Assembly (NCBI GenBank): GCA_019347805.1
Contig: JAHWKR010000003.1
Coordinates: forward strand, 64,001-101,863
Direction: 5' to 3'
Origin: Methanobacteriota archaeon
GTDB taxonomy: Archaea > Thermoplasmatota > E2 > JACPAO01 > JAHWKR01
Length of the DNA stretch: 37,863 nt
In this document: positions 16,520 to 26,263 of the stretch, piece by piece
Position numbering within the stretch: position 1 is the first letter of the stretch
How the letters are laid out: the number at the start of each line of letters is the position of its first letter
Position numbers and translations under genes: made by a program
The notes under the pieces: generated by a model
The model's input: the letters and a program-made list of their open reading frames with translations, nothing else
What the model was told of the DNA's origin: nothing
The model's database searches: none

Positions 16520-16925
16520 ATGGGGTGCCTTCCGCTTCGGTGAGTTCCTGCCGTAACGCCCAGAGGAGCGACAGGTATTCGCAGGGGGCTCCCTCCGGTT
16601 CCGCTCCGCGTTCCGTCTCCCGGCACCAGGCCCCCACCGTGACGTGGGAAGTGGAGACGCCGAGATGGCGGGTCAGGGCGCGCGCCAAGAGACGGTAGGA
16701 GACGCCGGTCTCGTCGTGTACACGACGTACGGCCGTGCGCAAGGCCGGGTCGGCGCCGCGCGGCGCGGCGCCCGGTGTGAAGCGCAGGTCGCAGGCGGTG
16801 CACCGGAAGCTGCGTCGTCGCGTTCCGTCACCCTCGCGGAAGCCGTGCGCCACGACCGGGTCGACGGAGGAGCATGTGGGGCATGGTGGAGCTTCGATGC
16901 TCTTCGGCCGACCTACAGGCGACAC
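16518..16925 (-). CDS. Zinc-ribbon helix-turn-helix DNA-binding protein, transposase-like N-domain
   Basis: 135 residues from GTG 16925, which lies 25 bases from the TATA element at 16946-16957 and gives MSPVGRPKSIEAP. The open frame runs further upstream but would then overlap the divergent gene. Residues 15-45 form a zinc ribbon with cysteines C15, C18, C42 and C45 (CPTC ... RCTAC). Residues 60-103 look like a helix-turn-helix (TGVSYRLLARAL, GVSTSHVTVGAWCRE). This pairing is typical of the N-terminal DNA-binding part of IS1/IS3-like transposases and of regulators derived from them. No catalytic DDE domain or terminal inverted repeats are visible. Its divergent placement makes it a candidate regulator of the methyltransferases at 16978 and 17971, which is inference. 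A transposase remnant is the alternative. Confidence 0.65.
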   Translation of the reverse strand: MSPVGRPKSIEAPPCPTCSSVDPVVAHGFREGDGTRRRSFRCTACDLRFTPGAAPRGADPALRTAVRRVHDETGVSYRLLARALTRHLGVSTSHVTVGAWCRETERGAEPEGAPCEYLSLLWALRQELTEAEGTP

Positions 16926-16945
16926 AGGCGACCATAGTGCGCAAT

Positions 16946-16957
16946 GGTAATAAAGCC
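16946..16957. promoter_or_regulatory. Shared bidirectional TATA element
   Basis: GGTAATAAAGCC is centred about 25 bases from the minus-strand GTG at 16925 and about 27 bases from the plus-strand GTG at 16978. Read either way it is TATA-like (TAATAA or TTATTA). One element may therefore drive two leaderless divergent genes. Confidence 0.5.
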
Positions 16958-16977
16958 ACTCACGCGTCGATGCGCGC

Positions 16978-17790
16978 GTGGCGAAGATGGACGCGGCGGC
17001 GTTGGAAAGGCTGCGCATCCTCGACCGACTCGGTGCGGTCATCGGAGAGGCGGTCCAGGAGCTTTACAGTGCGGTCGCCGCGCACCCGGACAGCGGTTTC
17101 CATTTTCCGACCGGCCGCGAGGCGGCTTTGCAGGTCGGTTATTCGGTGGAGGATCTGGAAGCGGTGCCCGAAGAGGTGCTCGCGCGCTTCGCCGGTGTCG
17201 GTTGTCCGCTCGCTGTCGCGGCCCTCGTTCCCGGGGACCATGTGCTGGACCTCGGTTGTGGGGCGGGGACGGACCTCTTCGTCGCGGCCCGTCGCGTCGG
17301 TCCGGACGGCCGTGTCGTCGGGCTTGACATGACCACCGGGATGGTGGAGTGGGCACGTGCGGCGGTCGAACGTCACAGGATCGGGAACGTGACGGTGGTG
17401 CCGGCGCGCATGCCGAAGTTCCCGCCCGATCTCGGTCCTTTCGATATAGTGGTGTCGAACGGCGCGCTCAACCTGGTGCCGGAGAAGGAGATGGCTTTGA
17501 AGCGTGTGCACGCTCTGTTGCGCCCGGGTGGACGCTTGGCGCTCGCCGATATCGCGCTACAGCGTCCGCCGTCCGCCGCGTGTCTGGCGGATGCGAACCT
17601 GTGGGCCGAGTGCCTGGTGGGTGCGTTCACCGAGGAGGCGTATCTCGACACGCTCGAGACGGTCGGGTTCAGCGATGTGCGGGTCCACGCCCGGCACGAC
17701 TATTTCGCGTCGAGCCCTTCTGTGGCGACGCGGGAGACGGCGCGGGACCTCGGCGGCTTTGCCTGGGTCGTGAGCGCGCGCAGGTCTTGA
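16978..17790 (+). CDS. Class I SAM methyltransferase, ArsM-like but missing a key cysteine
   Basis: 270 residues from GTG 16978, 27 bases after a TATA element; ATG 16987 is also possible. It has a Rossmann methyltransferase core: VLDLGCGAG (89-97, SAM motif I), GLDMTTGMVEWAR (115-127) and LLRPGGRLALADI (180-192). The layout follows arsenite methyltransferases (GVGCPLAVAALVPG, LWAECLVGAF), and C76 and C212 match two of the arsenic-binding cysteines. However, the middle one (SNCVINL in true ArsM) is glycine here (SNGALNLVPEK, 160-170). I therefore do not call it an arsenite methyltransferase; an uncharacterised small molecule is more likely. The segment GFHFPTGREAA is shared in weaker form with the next gene, a tandem paralog. 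A hairpin with a T-rich tail follows its stop. Confidence 0.8.
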   Translation: MAKMDAAALERLRILDRLGAVIGEAVQELYSAVAAHPDSGFHFPTGREAALQVGYSVEDLEAVPEEVLARFAGVGCPLAVAALVPGDHVLDLGCGAGTDLFVAARRVGPDGRVVGLDMTTGMVEWARAAVERHRIGNVTVVPARMPKFPPDLGPFDIVVSNGALNLVPEKEMALKRVHALLRPGGRLALADIALQRPPSAACLADANLWAECLVGAFTEEAYLDTLETVGFSDVRVHARHDYFASSPSVATRETARDLGGFAWVVSARRS

Positions 17791-17840
17791 ATTGTCCCCC
17801 GAGGTTACCACGAGCGGAGGGTCTACGCCTTCCGGAAGGG

Positions 17841-17873
17841 GACTTTCCGAGGTCGGAAAGGTCTTGTTTTTCT
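17841..17873 (+). terminator. Hairpin plus T-rich tract after the first methyltransferase
   Basis: GAC-TTTCCG pairs with CGGAAA-GTC (one bulged base, loop AGGT) and is followed by TTGTTTTTCTC. This resembles an intrinsic terminator, and a T-tract alone can end archaeal transcripts. A 12-base palindrome, CCTTCCGGAAGG, lies just upstream at 17828-17839. Confidence 0.45.
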
Positions 17874-17937
17874 CGATCCTCGTTTCCGGCACCTTCGGGT
17901 TTGATGCTTTCCCGCACGTCTCCTTCCGCGCAAGACA

Positions 17938-17950
17938 GGGACTAATCCTC
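17938..17950 (+). promoter_or_regulatory. TATA-like element of the second methyltransferase
   Basis: GGGACTAATCCTC is centred about 27 bases before ATG 17971. It lies after the hairpin terminator, so the second methyltransferase probably has its own promoter. Confidence 0.4.
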
Positions 17951-17970
17951 GACGCGACTACAGGGGACCT

Positions 17971-18774
17971 ATGCCCCAAGAGACGCAGATTCGGACGACC
18001 GCGACGAAGGAAGGCGTCCTGCATGCGGTCCAGGAGATGTACACCGGCGTGGCCACCGGGTCGCGAGACGACCTGCATTTTCCGGTCGGTCGTCCGGCCG
18101 CCGAGTTCGTCGGCTATCCGAAGGAAGTGCTCGACGCCCTGCCTCCAGGTGCCGTCGCGGGTTTCGCGGGTGTAGGCTATCCCTTCATGGTGGACGCGGT
18201 CCGGCCAGGCGACACGGTCCTCGACATCGGCTCGGGGAGCGGGACCGACCTGCTCATCGCCGCGCGCCGCACCGGTCCCGAAGGACGTGCCTTCGGCCTC
18301 GACATCACGGACGCCATGATGGCGAAGACCCTCGGCCACATCGCGGAAGCGGACGCGCACAACGCCTTCGTCCTGCGCGGTGACGCCGGTGAGGCGATCC
18401 CGTTGCCGTCCGAGAGCGTCCACACGGTCACCACCAACGGGGTCATCAACCTGATCCCGGACAAGGCACGCGCGTTCGCCGAGGCGTTGCGGGTGCTGGT
18501 GCCGGGTGGACGGTTGCAGTTGGCGGACATCGTGGTGAACGCCGCCATCCCCGAGTCGGCGCGCAACGACGGCGAACTCTGGGCCGCCTGCATCGCGGGG
18601 GCGGACCTCACGTCCGTCTATCTCGGCGCCATCAGGGCCGCCGGTTTCGTCGACGTGGAGGTGGTCCGTCGGCTCGACTATTTCGCGGCGGCGCCACGGG
18701 AGGATTCACGCCGGACGGCCGCCCGGTTCGAGGCCGAGGCGCTCGTCGTCTCGGCGCGCAAGCCCGACGCGTGA
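17971..18774 (+). CDS. Class I SAM methyltransferase, tandem paralog of the previous gene
   Basis: 267 residues. Same architecture as the gene at 16978: LHFPVGRPAAEFVGYP (35-50), VLDIGSGSG (83-91, SAM motif I), GLDITDAMM, TNGVINLIPDK (155-165), LVPGGRLQLADI and ELWAACIAGA (202-211). It is further from arsenite methyltransferases: the GVGC cysteine is tyrosine (Y70) and the SNC cysteine is glycine, leaving only C207. Arsenite binding through three cysteines is therefore not possible in the known way. Tandem duplication followed by divergence is the simplest history. The two could have different substrates or form a heterodimer. A separate TATA-like element precedes it, and a strong hairpin with a T-rich tail follows it. 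The methyltransferase fold is sure; the substrate is unknown. Confidence 0.82.
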   Translation: MPQETQIRTTATKEGVLHAVQEMYTGVATGSRDDLHFPVGRPAAEFVGYPKEVLDALPPGAVAGFAGVGYPFMVDAVRPGDTVLDIGSGSGTDLLIAARRTGPEGRAFGLDITDAMMAKTLGHIAEADAHNAFVLRGDAGEAIPLPSESVHTVTTNGVINLIPDKARAFAEALRVLVPGGRLQLADIVVNAAIPESARNDGELWAACIAGADLTSVYLGAIRAAGFVDVEVVRRLDYFAAAPREDSRRTAARFEAEALVVSARKPDA

Positions 18775-18798
18775 AGGGCGGCGAGACGGCGCTCGTGC

Positions 18799-18848
18799 GG
18801 AGGGCCCCTTCGGCCCTCCTCTGTCCCCTCTCCACCTTTTCTTTTCCC
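18799..18848 (+). terminator. Strong hairpin with T-rich tail after the second methyltransferase
   Basis: GGAGGGCC (18799-18806), a five-base loop and GGCCCTCC (18812-18819) form a perfect eight-pair stem. A C/T-rich tract with two runs of four T follows (18820-18848). It separates the methyltransferases from the OsmC gene. Confidence 0.55.
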
Positions 18849-18862
18849 GACAAAAGGAGCAC

Positions 18863-19435
18863 ATGAACATGGCACAAGAACAACAACAGATGATGAACGG
18901 GGTCGACGTGGGCAGACTCGTCAAGACGATCGAGGCGGTCAAGGCGGACCCGGACCTGGCCCGTTTCCGCTTCCGTGCGGAGTCGGTCTGGACGGGCGGC
19001 GGCAAGACGGAGACGCAGATCCAGGGCTTCTACGGGACGGGTCAGGAGGACACGTCGCGCAAGGAGCCGTTCGTCCTTGTCGGCGACGAGCCGCCGGTGC
19101 TGCTCGGTGGGAACAAGGGCCCGAACGCGGTGGAGACACTGCTACACGCGCTGACAAGCTGTCTGAGCGTCGGTTTCGTCTACAACGCGGCGGCGCAAGG
19201 GATCCGGGTCGATGGCCTGTCGTTCGAGACCGAGGGGGACCTCGACCTGCGGGCGTTCCTCGGGATCACCGAAAAGGTGCGGCCGGGGTATGACAACATC
19301 CGGGTCACCTACCAGGTCGATGCGGACGCGCCGCGCGACCGGCTCGTCGAGCTCTGCAAGTATGTCCAGGAGACCTCTCCGGTGCTCGACATGCTGCGCA
19401 ACCCGGTGAAGGTCGACGTCAAGATGGCGGACTGA
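18863..19435 (+). CDS. OsmC-family protein
   Basis: 190 residues from ATG 18863. It has a proper Shine-Dalgarno site (AAAGGAG at 18853-18859), unlike most genes here. OsmC/Ohr proteins reduce organic peroxides with a reactive cysteine. Seen: GPNAVETLLHALTSCLSVG, with the peroxidatic-type cysteine C100 and an upstream glutamate E92. The usual second cysteine (CPVSKAL in E. coli OsmC) is serine here (TSPVLDML, S172), and another cysteine, C165, lies seven residues earlier. The N-terminal 35 residues are polar and Gln-rich. The family match is good. Activity as a classic thiol peroxidase is uncertain, because many OsmC-like proteins with one cysteine have unknown roles. It is cytoplasmic, as there is no signal peptide, and transcribed apart from its upstream neighbour by the hairpin at 18799. 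Confidence 0.88.
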   Translation: MNMAQEQQQMMNGVDVGRLVKTIEAVKADPDLARFRFRAESVWTGGGKTETQIQGFYGTGQEDTSRKEPFVLVGDEPPVLLGGNKGPNAVETLLHALTSCLSVGFVYNAAAQGIRVDGLSFETEGDLDLRAFLGITEKVRPGYDNIRVTYQVDADAPRDRLVELCKYVQETSPVLDMLRNPVKVDVKMAD

Positions 19436-19765
19436 GCGAAAAACGGGACCACCCGGGTATCCTCTCTCGCCCGGTCCTGCTTCTCTTTTCCCGCTCTCTT
19501 CCCCCCCGGCCCATCCTGATGTCCTGGCGCCTCGCACCGACTCGACAGGTAGACCTCGGAGCCGCCGGACGGCACATGTGAACGCACCGTCTCCCCCTAG
19601 GGGAGAGTGTCCTCTATAGGCCCTTCCCCACGCCTTTTCTTGCTGGGGCGCGCTCTTTCTCCTCAGCATGGGTCAGCCGAGCCGACAGGTCCGCTTTCTC
19701 CTGGAAAACCAGGTGCCGGAAGCCACAGTCAGGGGCTTGCCACACACTGACAAGGACCGGAAAGT
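19436..19765. other. Non-coding gap with a pyrimidine-rich tract
   Basis: No gene is supported in these 330 bases. The first part holds GC-rich inverted segments and then a long C/T-rich tract (about 19467-19508), which probably ends the OsmC transcript. Closer to the malate synthase start there is no clear TATA box before 19766. GAATAATACAAG at 19767-19778 would fit better if translation began at 19850. Confidence 0.4.
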
Positions 19766-21475
<1,710 letters not shown>

Positions 21476-21532
21476 ACCCGTCTCTTCCCCGTCCACCATC
21501 CGACCCACCCCACCGACCCCCGAGGCACCCCG

Positions 21533-22957
21533 ATGACCGAAGAAGAAGTACAGCGATATCTGCGCGACGAGGCCAGACGACTCGAAAAACAGTGGGAGAC
21601 CGACCCCCGCTGGAAAGGTGTCACGCGCAACTACACGGCCGACCAGGTCGTCCGGCTGCGCGGCACCGTCCAGATCGAACACAGCCTCGCCCGCCTCGGC
21701 GCCGACAAGCTCTGGCACTACCTCAGGAACGAACCCTACATCAACGCCCTCGGCGCCGTGACCGGCAACCAGGCGATGCAACAGGTCCGCGCGGGTCTCA
21801 AGGCCATCTACCTGAGCGGTTGGCAGGTCGCCGCCGACAACAACCAGGCGGAGTCGATGTACCCCGACCAGTCGCTCTACCCCGCCGACTCGGTGCCGGC
21901 CGTCGTGCGGCGCATCAACAACGCGCTCCTGCGCGCCGACCAGATCCACCTCTCGGAAGGCCGCAACGACATCGACTGGATGGCCCCCATCGTCGCCGAC
22001 GCCGAAGCCGGCTTCGGTGGACCCCTGAACGCCTACGAGCTCATGCGCGCCATGATCGCCGCCGGAGCCGCGGGCGTCCACTTCGAGGACCAGCTCGCCT
22101 CGGCCAAGAAATGCGGCCACCTCGGCGGCAAGGTGCTCATCCCGACCCGACAGCACGAACAGACGCTCACCGCGGCACGCCTCGCCGCCGATGTGATGGG
22201 CGTGCCCGCCATCGTCGTCGCCCGCACCGACGCCCGCGCCGCCACGCTCATCACCTCCGAGGTCGACGAGCGTGACCAGGAGTTCCTGACCGGCGAACGC
22301 ACGGCGAGCGGCCACTACAAGACCCGGAACGGGATGGAACCCGCCATCGCCCGCGGTGTCGCCTACGCGCCGCTCGCGGACCTGGTCTGGTGCGAGACCT
22401 CCACACCCGACCTCGACGAAGCGCGCATGTTCGCCGAGGCCATCCGCAGCAAGTATCCGGACAAGATGCTGGCCTACAACTGCTCGCCCTCGTTCCACTG
22501 GAAGAAGCACCTGGACGACCGCCAGATCGCCCGCTTCCAGCAAGAGCTCGGCGAGATGGGCTACCGCTTCCAGTTCATCACACTGGCCGGCTTCCACGCC
22601 ATCAACGCCGGCATGTTCGAACTCGCCCGCGGCTACCGCCTCGAAGGCATGCCCGCCTACGTGCGCCTCCAGCAGCACGAGTTCGACCTCGAATCGTACG
22701 GCTACACCGCCACGCGCCACCAGCGCGAGGTCGGCACCGGCTACTTCGACAACGTCAGCCAGGTCATCCTCGGCGAGGACGACAGCACGCTCGCCATGAC
22801 CGGCTCGACCGAACTCGAACAGTTCCACGCCAAGGAAGCGTTCCTCGGCGAGGTCGACGCCGAGGTCGAGGAACCGAAAGGCGCCGAGAAGGTCGAAGGC
22901 CGCGCCGTCACACCGCTCACCGGGACCCGCAAGCGCAACAAGGTGCGCGGGACCTGA
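21533..22957 (+). CDS. aceA: Isocitrate lyase
   Basis: 474 residues from ATG 21533. It cleaves isocitrate to succinate and glyoxylate, the first step of the glyoxylate bypass, allowing net carbon gain from acetyl-CoA. Seen: [25 protein letters not shown] (78-102, PEP-mutase-type barrel), [11 protein letters not shown] (153-163), [18 protein letters not shown] with the catalytic C194 in the KKCGH signature, [33 protein letters not shown] and GTGYFD. The core matches the E. coli-type enzyme along its length. After the usual C-terminus (STELEQF) there is a charged tail of about 40 residues, basic at the end ([10 protein letters not shown]), whose role is unknown. Its stop lies 15 bases from that of the convergent histidine kinase gene. 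Confidence 0.97.
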   Translation: MTEEEVQRYLRDEARRLEKQWETDPRWKGVTRNYTADQVVRLRGTVQIEHSLARLGADKLWHYLRNEPYINALGAVTGNQAMQQVRAGLKAIYLSGWQVAADNNQAESMYPDQSLYPADSVPAVVRRINNALLRADQIHLSEGRNDIDWMAPIVADAEAGFGGPLNAYELMRAMIAAGAAGVHFEDQLASAKKCGHLGGKVLIPTRQHEQTLTAARLAADVMGVPAIVVARTDARAATLITSEVDERDQEFLTGERTASGHYKTRNGMEPAIARGVAYAPLADLVWCETSTPDLDEARMFAEAIRSKYPDKMLAYNCSPSFHWKKHLDDRQIARFQQELGEMGYRFQFITLAGFHAINAGMFELARGYRLEGMPAYVRLQQHEFDLESYGYTATRHQREVGTGYFDNVSQVILGEDDSTLAMTGSTELEQFHAKEAFLGEVDAEVEEPKGAEKVEGRAVTPLTGTRKRNKVRGT

Positions 22958-22972
22958 GACCGGTGGATCAGG

Positions 22973-24481
22973 CTAGGCGCTCTTTCTCTTTCCCCTCCCC
23001 CCTCCGGTCTCGGTGTCAGGTCCAGCCGCCTTGAGCGTGAAGTGGACCGTCGTGCCTTCACCAGGTACCGATTCCACCCAGATCCTGCCTCCATGTCGCT
23101 CGACGATCTTCTTGCACACCGCAAGCCCGATCCCGGTCCCTTCGAACTCGCCGCGTCCGTGGAGCCGGTGGAAGATGTCGAACACCCGTTCGTGATGTTC
23201 GGGGGCGATCCCGATCCCGTTGTCGGCGAGCTCCAACCGGTAGGTCCCCTCATCGATCGGCACAGCGCGCACCGAGATCCGGACAGGGACATCCGGTCGA
23301 CGGTACTTGAGGGCGTTCGAAAAGAGGTTCTGGAACAACCGCTCGAGTTGACCCTCATCGGCCATCACCACCGGAAGCGGGCCCACCTCGATCTCGGCCT
23401 TCGCGTCGATGATCCGACGGTCCAATATGTCGAGCGCGCGACGCGCTGCCGCATCCGCATCGTTCGCTGTGGGTCGTCGCCCCCTTGATTCGACACGAGA
23501 ATACTCAAGGAGATCGTCGATGAGCCGCTGCATGCGTTCAGCACTATCGGTGACGAAATGGAGGTCTTTTTTCACGTGTTCGTCCACATCGCCTCCAAGG
23601 CGACGCTCGATCAGTTGGATGTAGCTGCGGATCACACCCAAAGGCTCCTGGAGGTCGTGGCTGGCGATCGAAGCGAACCGTGCGAGCTCCTCATTGGAAT
23701 CACGCAACCGCTTCGCGTATCGACGGACTTCTTCCGTCGCCTTCCTCCGTGCGGTCTCGGCCTCGGCCGACTGGTGCGCGCTGCGCTCGACCTTCGTCCG
23801 GAAGGAGCCGAGGAGTCCGGCCATGACCAACATGAACAGGGCCAAAAGGATCCCGATCGTGAGACTTTCCACCAATGTCTCTCCCGTGCCATACACCGCG
23901 AAGAACCAAACGGCGTAGATGCCACCCAAGGAACCGCTCATGAGGCCGGATCGGAGGCCCCAACGAGCGGCGACGATGAGGACCCCGGCGAGGGGGATCA
24001 ATATGGCCACTCTTTGGAGATCATGGGCGGATCCCAGGTAGCGCGCGATCGCCTCGGCCACGAGGATGGTGACCACCGTCACGCCGATGGCGCTCCAGAC
24101 GCGCCCCTCTTTCGTCTCTTCCCACAAAGGACGCGGGAACGGAAGGCCGAATGCCAGGACATGGTCATCGTGATGCACGAAACGCCATTGCGTGTACACC
24201 ACCTTCCGCTCGGCCTGCGCCGGCATGCGCGTGGTGATCCGACGGGCGCGATCGTCGCCACCCGAGACCTCCTTGAGGACGCTCGCCAGCTCGCCGCGGT
24301 CTTCTGGATGGACATGATCGACGAGCGCACTGCCCACGACATCCTGCGGGCTGTACCCGAGGTGGTCCAACCAGGAACGGTTGGCGTCGACGATCCGCCC
24401 CTCACGGTCGAGGATGGCCAGGATCTTCTCACTGTACGCGAAGAAGAGCCCTTCGAGCTCCGTCACACGTTTCGTGACCAT
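22973..24481 (-). CDS. PAS-domain membrane sensor histidine kinase
   Basis: 502 residues from ATG 24481. The frame extends to 24568, but that ATG overlaps the TATA-like CTTTTTATG (24567-24575) and would add 29 Arg/Trp-rich residues; GTG 24520 is intermediate. Order: a PAS domain at about 10-112 (AILDREGRIVDANRSWLDHLGY); four hydrophobic segments at about 128-226, like a DUF4118/KdpD-type membrane block; a coiled linker; HisKA with the phospho-acceptor histidine H275 (ASIASHDLQEPLG); and HATPase with N box NLFSNALKY, then DNGIGI and GTGIGLAVCKKIVERHGG. It senses a signal and autophosphorylates on histidine. The PAS domain lies before the membrane block, which is less common. No response regulator is next to it, so the partner is encoded elsewhere. 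Confidence 0.9.
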   Translation of the reverse strand: MVTKRVTELEGLFFAYSEKILAILDREGRIVDANRSWLDHLGYSPQDVVGSALVDHVHPEDRGELASVLKEVSGGDDRARRITTRMPAQAERKVVYTQWRFVHHDDHVLAFGLPFPRPLWEETKEGRVWSAIGVTVVTILVAEAIARYLGSAHDLQRVAILIPLAGVLIVAARWGLRSGLMSGSLGGIYAVWFFAVYGTGETLVESLTIGILLALFMLVMAGLLGSFRTKVERSAHQSAEAETARRKATEEVRRYAKRLRDSNEELARFASIASHDLQEPLGVIRSYIQLIERRLGGDVDEHVKKDLHFVTDSAERMQRLIDDLLEYSRVESRGRRPTANDADAAARRALDILDRRIIDAKAEIEVGPLPVVMADEGQLERLFQNLFSNALKYRRPDVPVRISVRAVPIDEGTYRLELADNGIGIAPEHHERVFDIFHRLHGRGEFEGTGIGLAVCKKIVERHGGRIWVESVPGEGTTVHFTLKAAGPDTETGGGRGKRKSA

Positions 24482-24565
24482 CCGCCTACGCGTCTCCAGG
24501 TGGTCGGCGGAACGCCACACCCAGCCTCGGCGTCTGCACCATTTTGCCCAGCCACACTTGGCGCT

Positions 24566-24576
24566 CATAAAAAGTT
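24566..24576 (-). promoter_or_regulatory. TATA-like box of the histidine kinase gene
   Basis: AACTTTTTATG on the minus strand. It would start transcription near 24544, leaving room for translation from GTG 24520 or ATG 24481 but not from the ATG inside the box. Confidence 0.4.
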
Positions 24577-24706
24577 CTGCAGAGGACGGACAGGCTTAGG
24601 TGGAGATGTCATCCCGATCCATGCGGGCCCCATCCGTCTCGATGGATCCAGGATGACCTGGTGCAGGGCTGCGCCATCCACACGCCCGGCATCTGTCCGT
24701 TCTCGC

Positions 24707-25276
24707 TCACCCGGTACCGTAACTCGACCGTTGCCGAAGGAAGCCGGTGATGCCGACAAGGAGCAGGAGGCCCCAGAACAAGAGTTGCGTCCCGATCTCT
24801 GCCGCGAAATCGGTCTCTCTGAGCAGCACGATGCCGGCGTTCGCGACATAGAGCGCACCGATCGCCGCCGTCGCCACCATCACGCCGATCTGGAAGAAGA
24901 CGAAGAACAGGATGGCGATGACGATGCCGAGCGCGATCGGGATGATGCCGCCCGCTCCGCCCCCGAACTCGAACGGCGTCCCCTGGGTCGCCATGTTGCC
25001 GAGCGAGATGCCCAGGAACAGACCCGCGAAAGCGACGAAGATGCGTTGTGCGAAGACGGCGATCAAGGCACCGATGATGGCACCGATGACGATGAGAAGC
25101 AGCGCGTGCCACAGTTCGCTTCCGACACCGGAGCGATAGACCATGAGACCGAAGCCACCACCGACGAAGGCACCCAACAGGCGCAGGAGCGTCGTGTAGA
25201 GCCCCCAGCCAAGATAGGCGAAGACGAGTCCGACGATGAGCGTGAGGACGGCCAGGGTGATCTCGAGGGCGGCCAT
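24707..25276 (-). CDS. Small polytopic membrane protein, possibly DUF4203/TMEM198-like
   Basis: 189 residues from ATG 25276, which lies 27 bases from a TATA box and six bases after an AGGTG. Almost the whole protein is hydrophobic, with six or seven membrane segments (LAVLTLIVGLVFAYLGWGL, LLLIVIGAIIGALIAVFA, ALGIVIAILFFVFFQIGVM and others). They are joined by very short loops, with a glycine-rich loop (EFGGGAGG) midway. Repeated Gly-x-x-x-Gly faces suggest tight helix packing, as in DUF4203/TMEM198-type proteins, but I cannot confirm that family by eye. The C-terminal tail is basic. It lies downstream of the regulator at 25550 in the same direction, with its own promoter and a palindrome in front. 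Function unknown. Confidence 0.8.
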   Translation of the reverse strand: MAALEITLAVLTLIVGLVFAYLGWGLYTTLLRLLGAFVGGGFGLMVYRSGVGSELWHALLLIVIGAIIGALIAVFAQRIFVAFAGLFLGISLGNMATQGTPFEFGGGAGGIIPIALGIVIAILFFVFFQIGVMVATAAIGALYVANAGIVLLRETDFAAEIGTQLLFWGLLLLVGITGFLRQRSSYGTG

Positions 25277-25298
25277 GTCACCTGGCAGCGACTCTCTG

Positions 25299-25324
25299 CG
25301 TTTAAGCTGAGTGGGACATATGTC
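25299..25324 (-). promoter_or_regulatory. TATA box with an upstream GACATATGTC palindrome
   Basis: GCTTAAACG (25299-25307) lies about 27 bases upstream of ATG 25276. A ten-base palindrome, GACATATGTC (25315-25324), sits eight bases further upstream, where an archaeal activator or repressor could act. The remaining sequence back to 25549 shows nothing else. Confidence 0.45.
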
Positions 25325-25549
25325 AAAACGAGTAGAGGGAGGACCTGCCCCCGGAACCCAGGGGCGAGGTCGTTGTCTACCTCTGGCGTGCTGTCCTGAT
25401 TGCGGGTCTGGAGGTAATGGACGCCGAAGCGTCAGGTCCCGTCGACTCCCGATCGACGGGCAGACCTTGCAAAGGAGAGACACGCTCGTGCCTTTGAATC
25501 CGTTTCCCGTCCGCAACCACCCAGATGCAGGGTGTATGTACGGAAATGG

Positions 25550-26263
25550 TCACTGTTCTCGTTGGTAGACGATCTGGGTGTGTCCGACCCCGATGATGTC
25601 CCCCGGCTTGATCGGCACGCGGCCGCCGCGCGGGATGCGCGAGAAATTGAGGAACGTGCCGTTGGCGCTGTGGGCGTCGACGAGCGCGTGACCGGTCCGG
25701 TCGAGCTGCACCTCGCAGTGCCGGCTCGAGGCGTACGGGTCGTGCTTGACCGAGATGGTGCGGTCCTCGGCGCGTCCGAGCGTCCAGCGCGGATCCTCCC
25801 CTTCCAGCACGATGCGGTGGCCGGCCATCGGCCCGTTGACGACGAGGAGACACCCGACACCGACAGGGGAGCGGACGATCTCCTCACCCGTGATGAGGTC
25901 GATGGACATCGGCATCGTCTGCTCTTCGACCCGCACCGCAGGGCCGCCTTCCGGCTCGAGTTTTCCCAGGTCACCGATGGCGACCGACAACGCGAAGATG
26001 CGCTGGGGCACGACCTGGTACTCGATGACGGGGCCGGTGTCACGGCGGCCATGCATCGCGCGCACGAAACCCCGCTCCTCGAGCTTTTTGATGTGCTTGA
26101 GGGCGGACTGGCGCGACATCTCCATGATCTGCGCCAATTCCTCCCCATAGCGGGGACGTGTGAGCAGTTTGAGGAGACGCAATCGCTGCGGGTTCGACAA
26201 AGCGTCCAGGTCGCCGGCGATCTCGTCGAGACGATATACTTCTGCAGGGCTCTGTACGGACAT
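25550..26263 (-). CDS. Winged-helix DNA-binding protein fused to an FHA domain
   Basis: 237 residues from ATG 26263, which overlaps the kinase stop codon as TGATG; a TTG one codon earlier is not needed. Residues 12-90 form an ArsR-like winged helix: DLDALSNPQRLRLLKLL, ELAQIMEMSRQSALKHIKKLEERGFV, then a wing. Residues 138-235 form an FHA domain, which binds phosphothreonine peptides: WTLGRAEDRTI (GR at 163-164), SSRHCEV (179-185), NGTFLN (201-206) and the final strands. The residues that contact phosphothreonine in this family (R, S, N) are present. The obvious reading is that the kinase encoded directly upstream makes the phosphothreonine mark and this protein reads it to change transcription. 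That link is inference, but the translational coupling supports it. The fusion itself is unusual. Confidence 0.9.
   Translation of the reverse strand: MSVQSPAEVYRLDEIAGDLDALSNPQRLRLLKLLTRPRYGEELAQIMEMSRQSALKHIKKLEERGFVRAMHGRRDTGPVIEYQVVPQRIFALSVAIGDLGKLEPEGGPAVRVEEQTMPMSIDLITGEEIVRSPVGVGCLLVVNGPMAGHRIVLEGEDPRWTLGRAEDRTISVKHDPYASSRHCEVQLDRTGHALVDAHSANGTFLNFSRIPRGGRVPIKPGDIIGVGHTQIVYQREQ

Noticed and set aside
16978..17790. Naming the methyltransferase arsM
   Set aside because: The central arsenic-binding cysteine is glycine, so the name would imply a function the sequence does not support.
23558..25399. 613-residue plus-strand frame opposite the histidine kinase
   Set aside because: Asp/Glu/Gly-rich composition without domains; the opposite strand has clear kinase motifs and a membrane protein.
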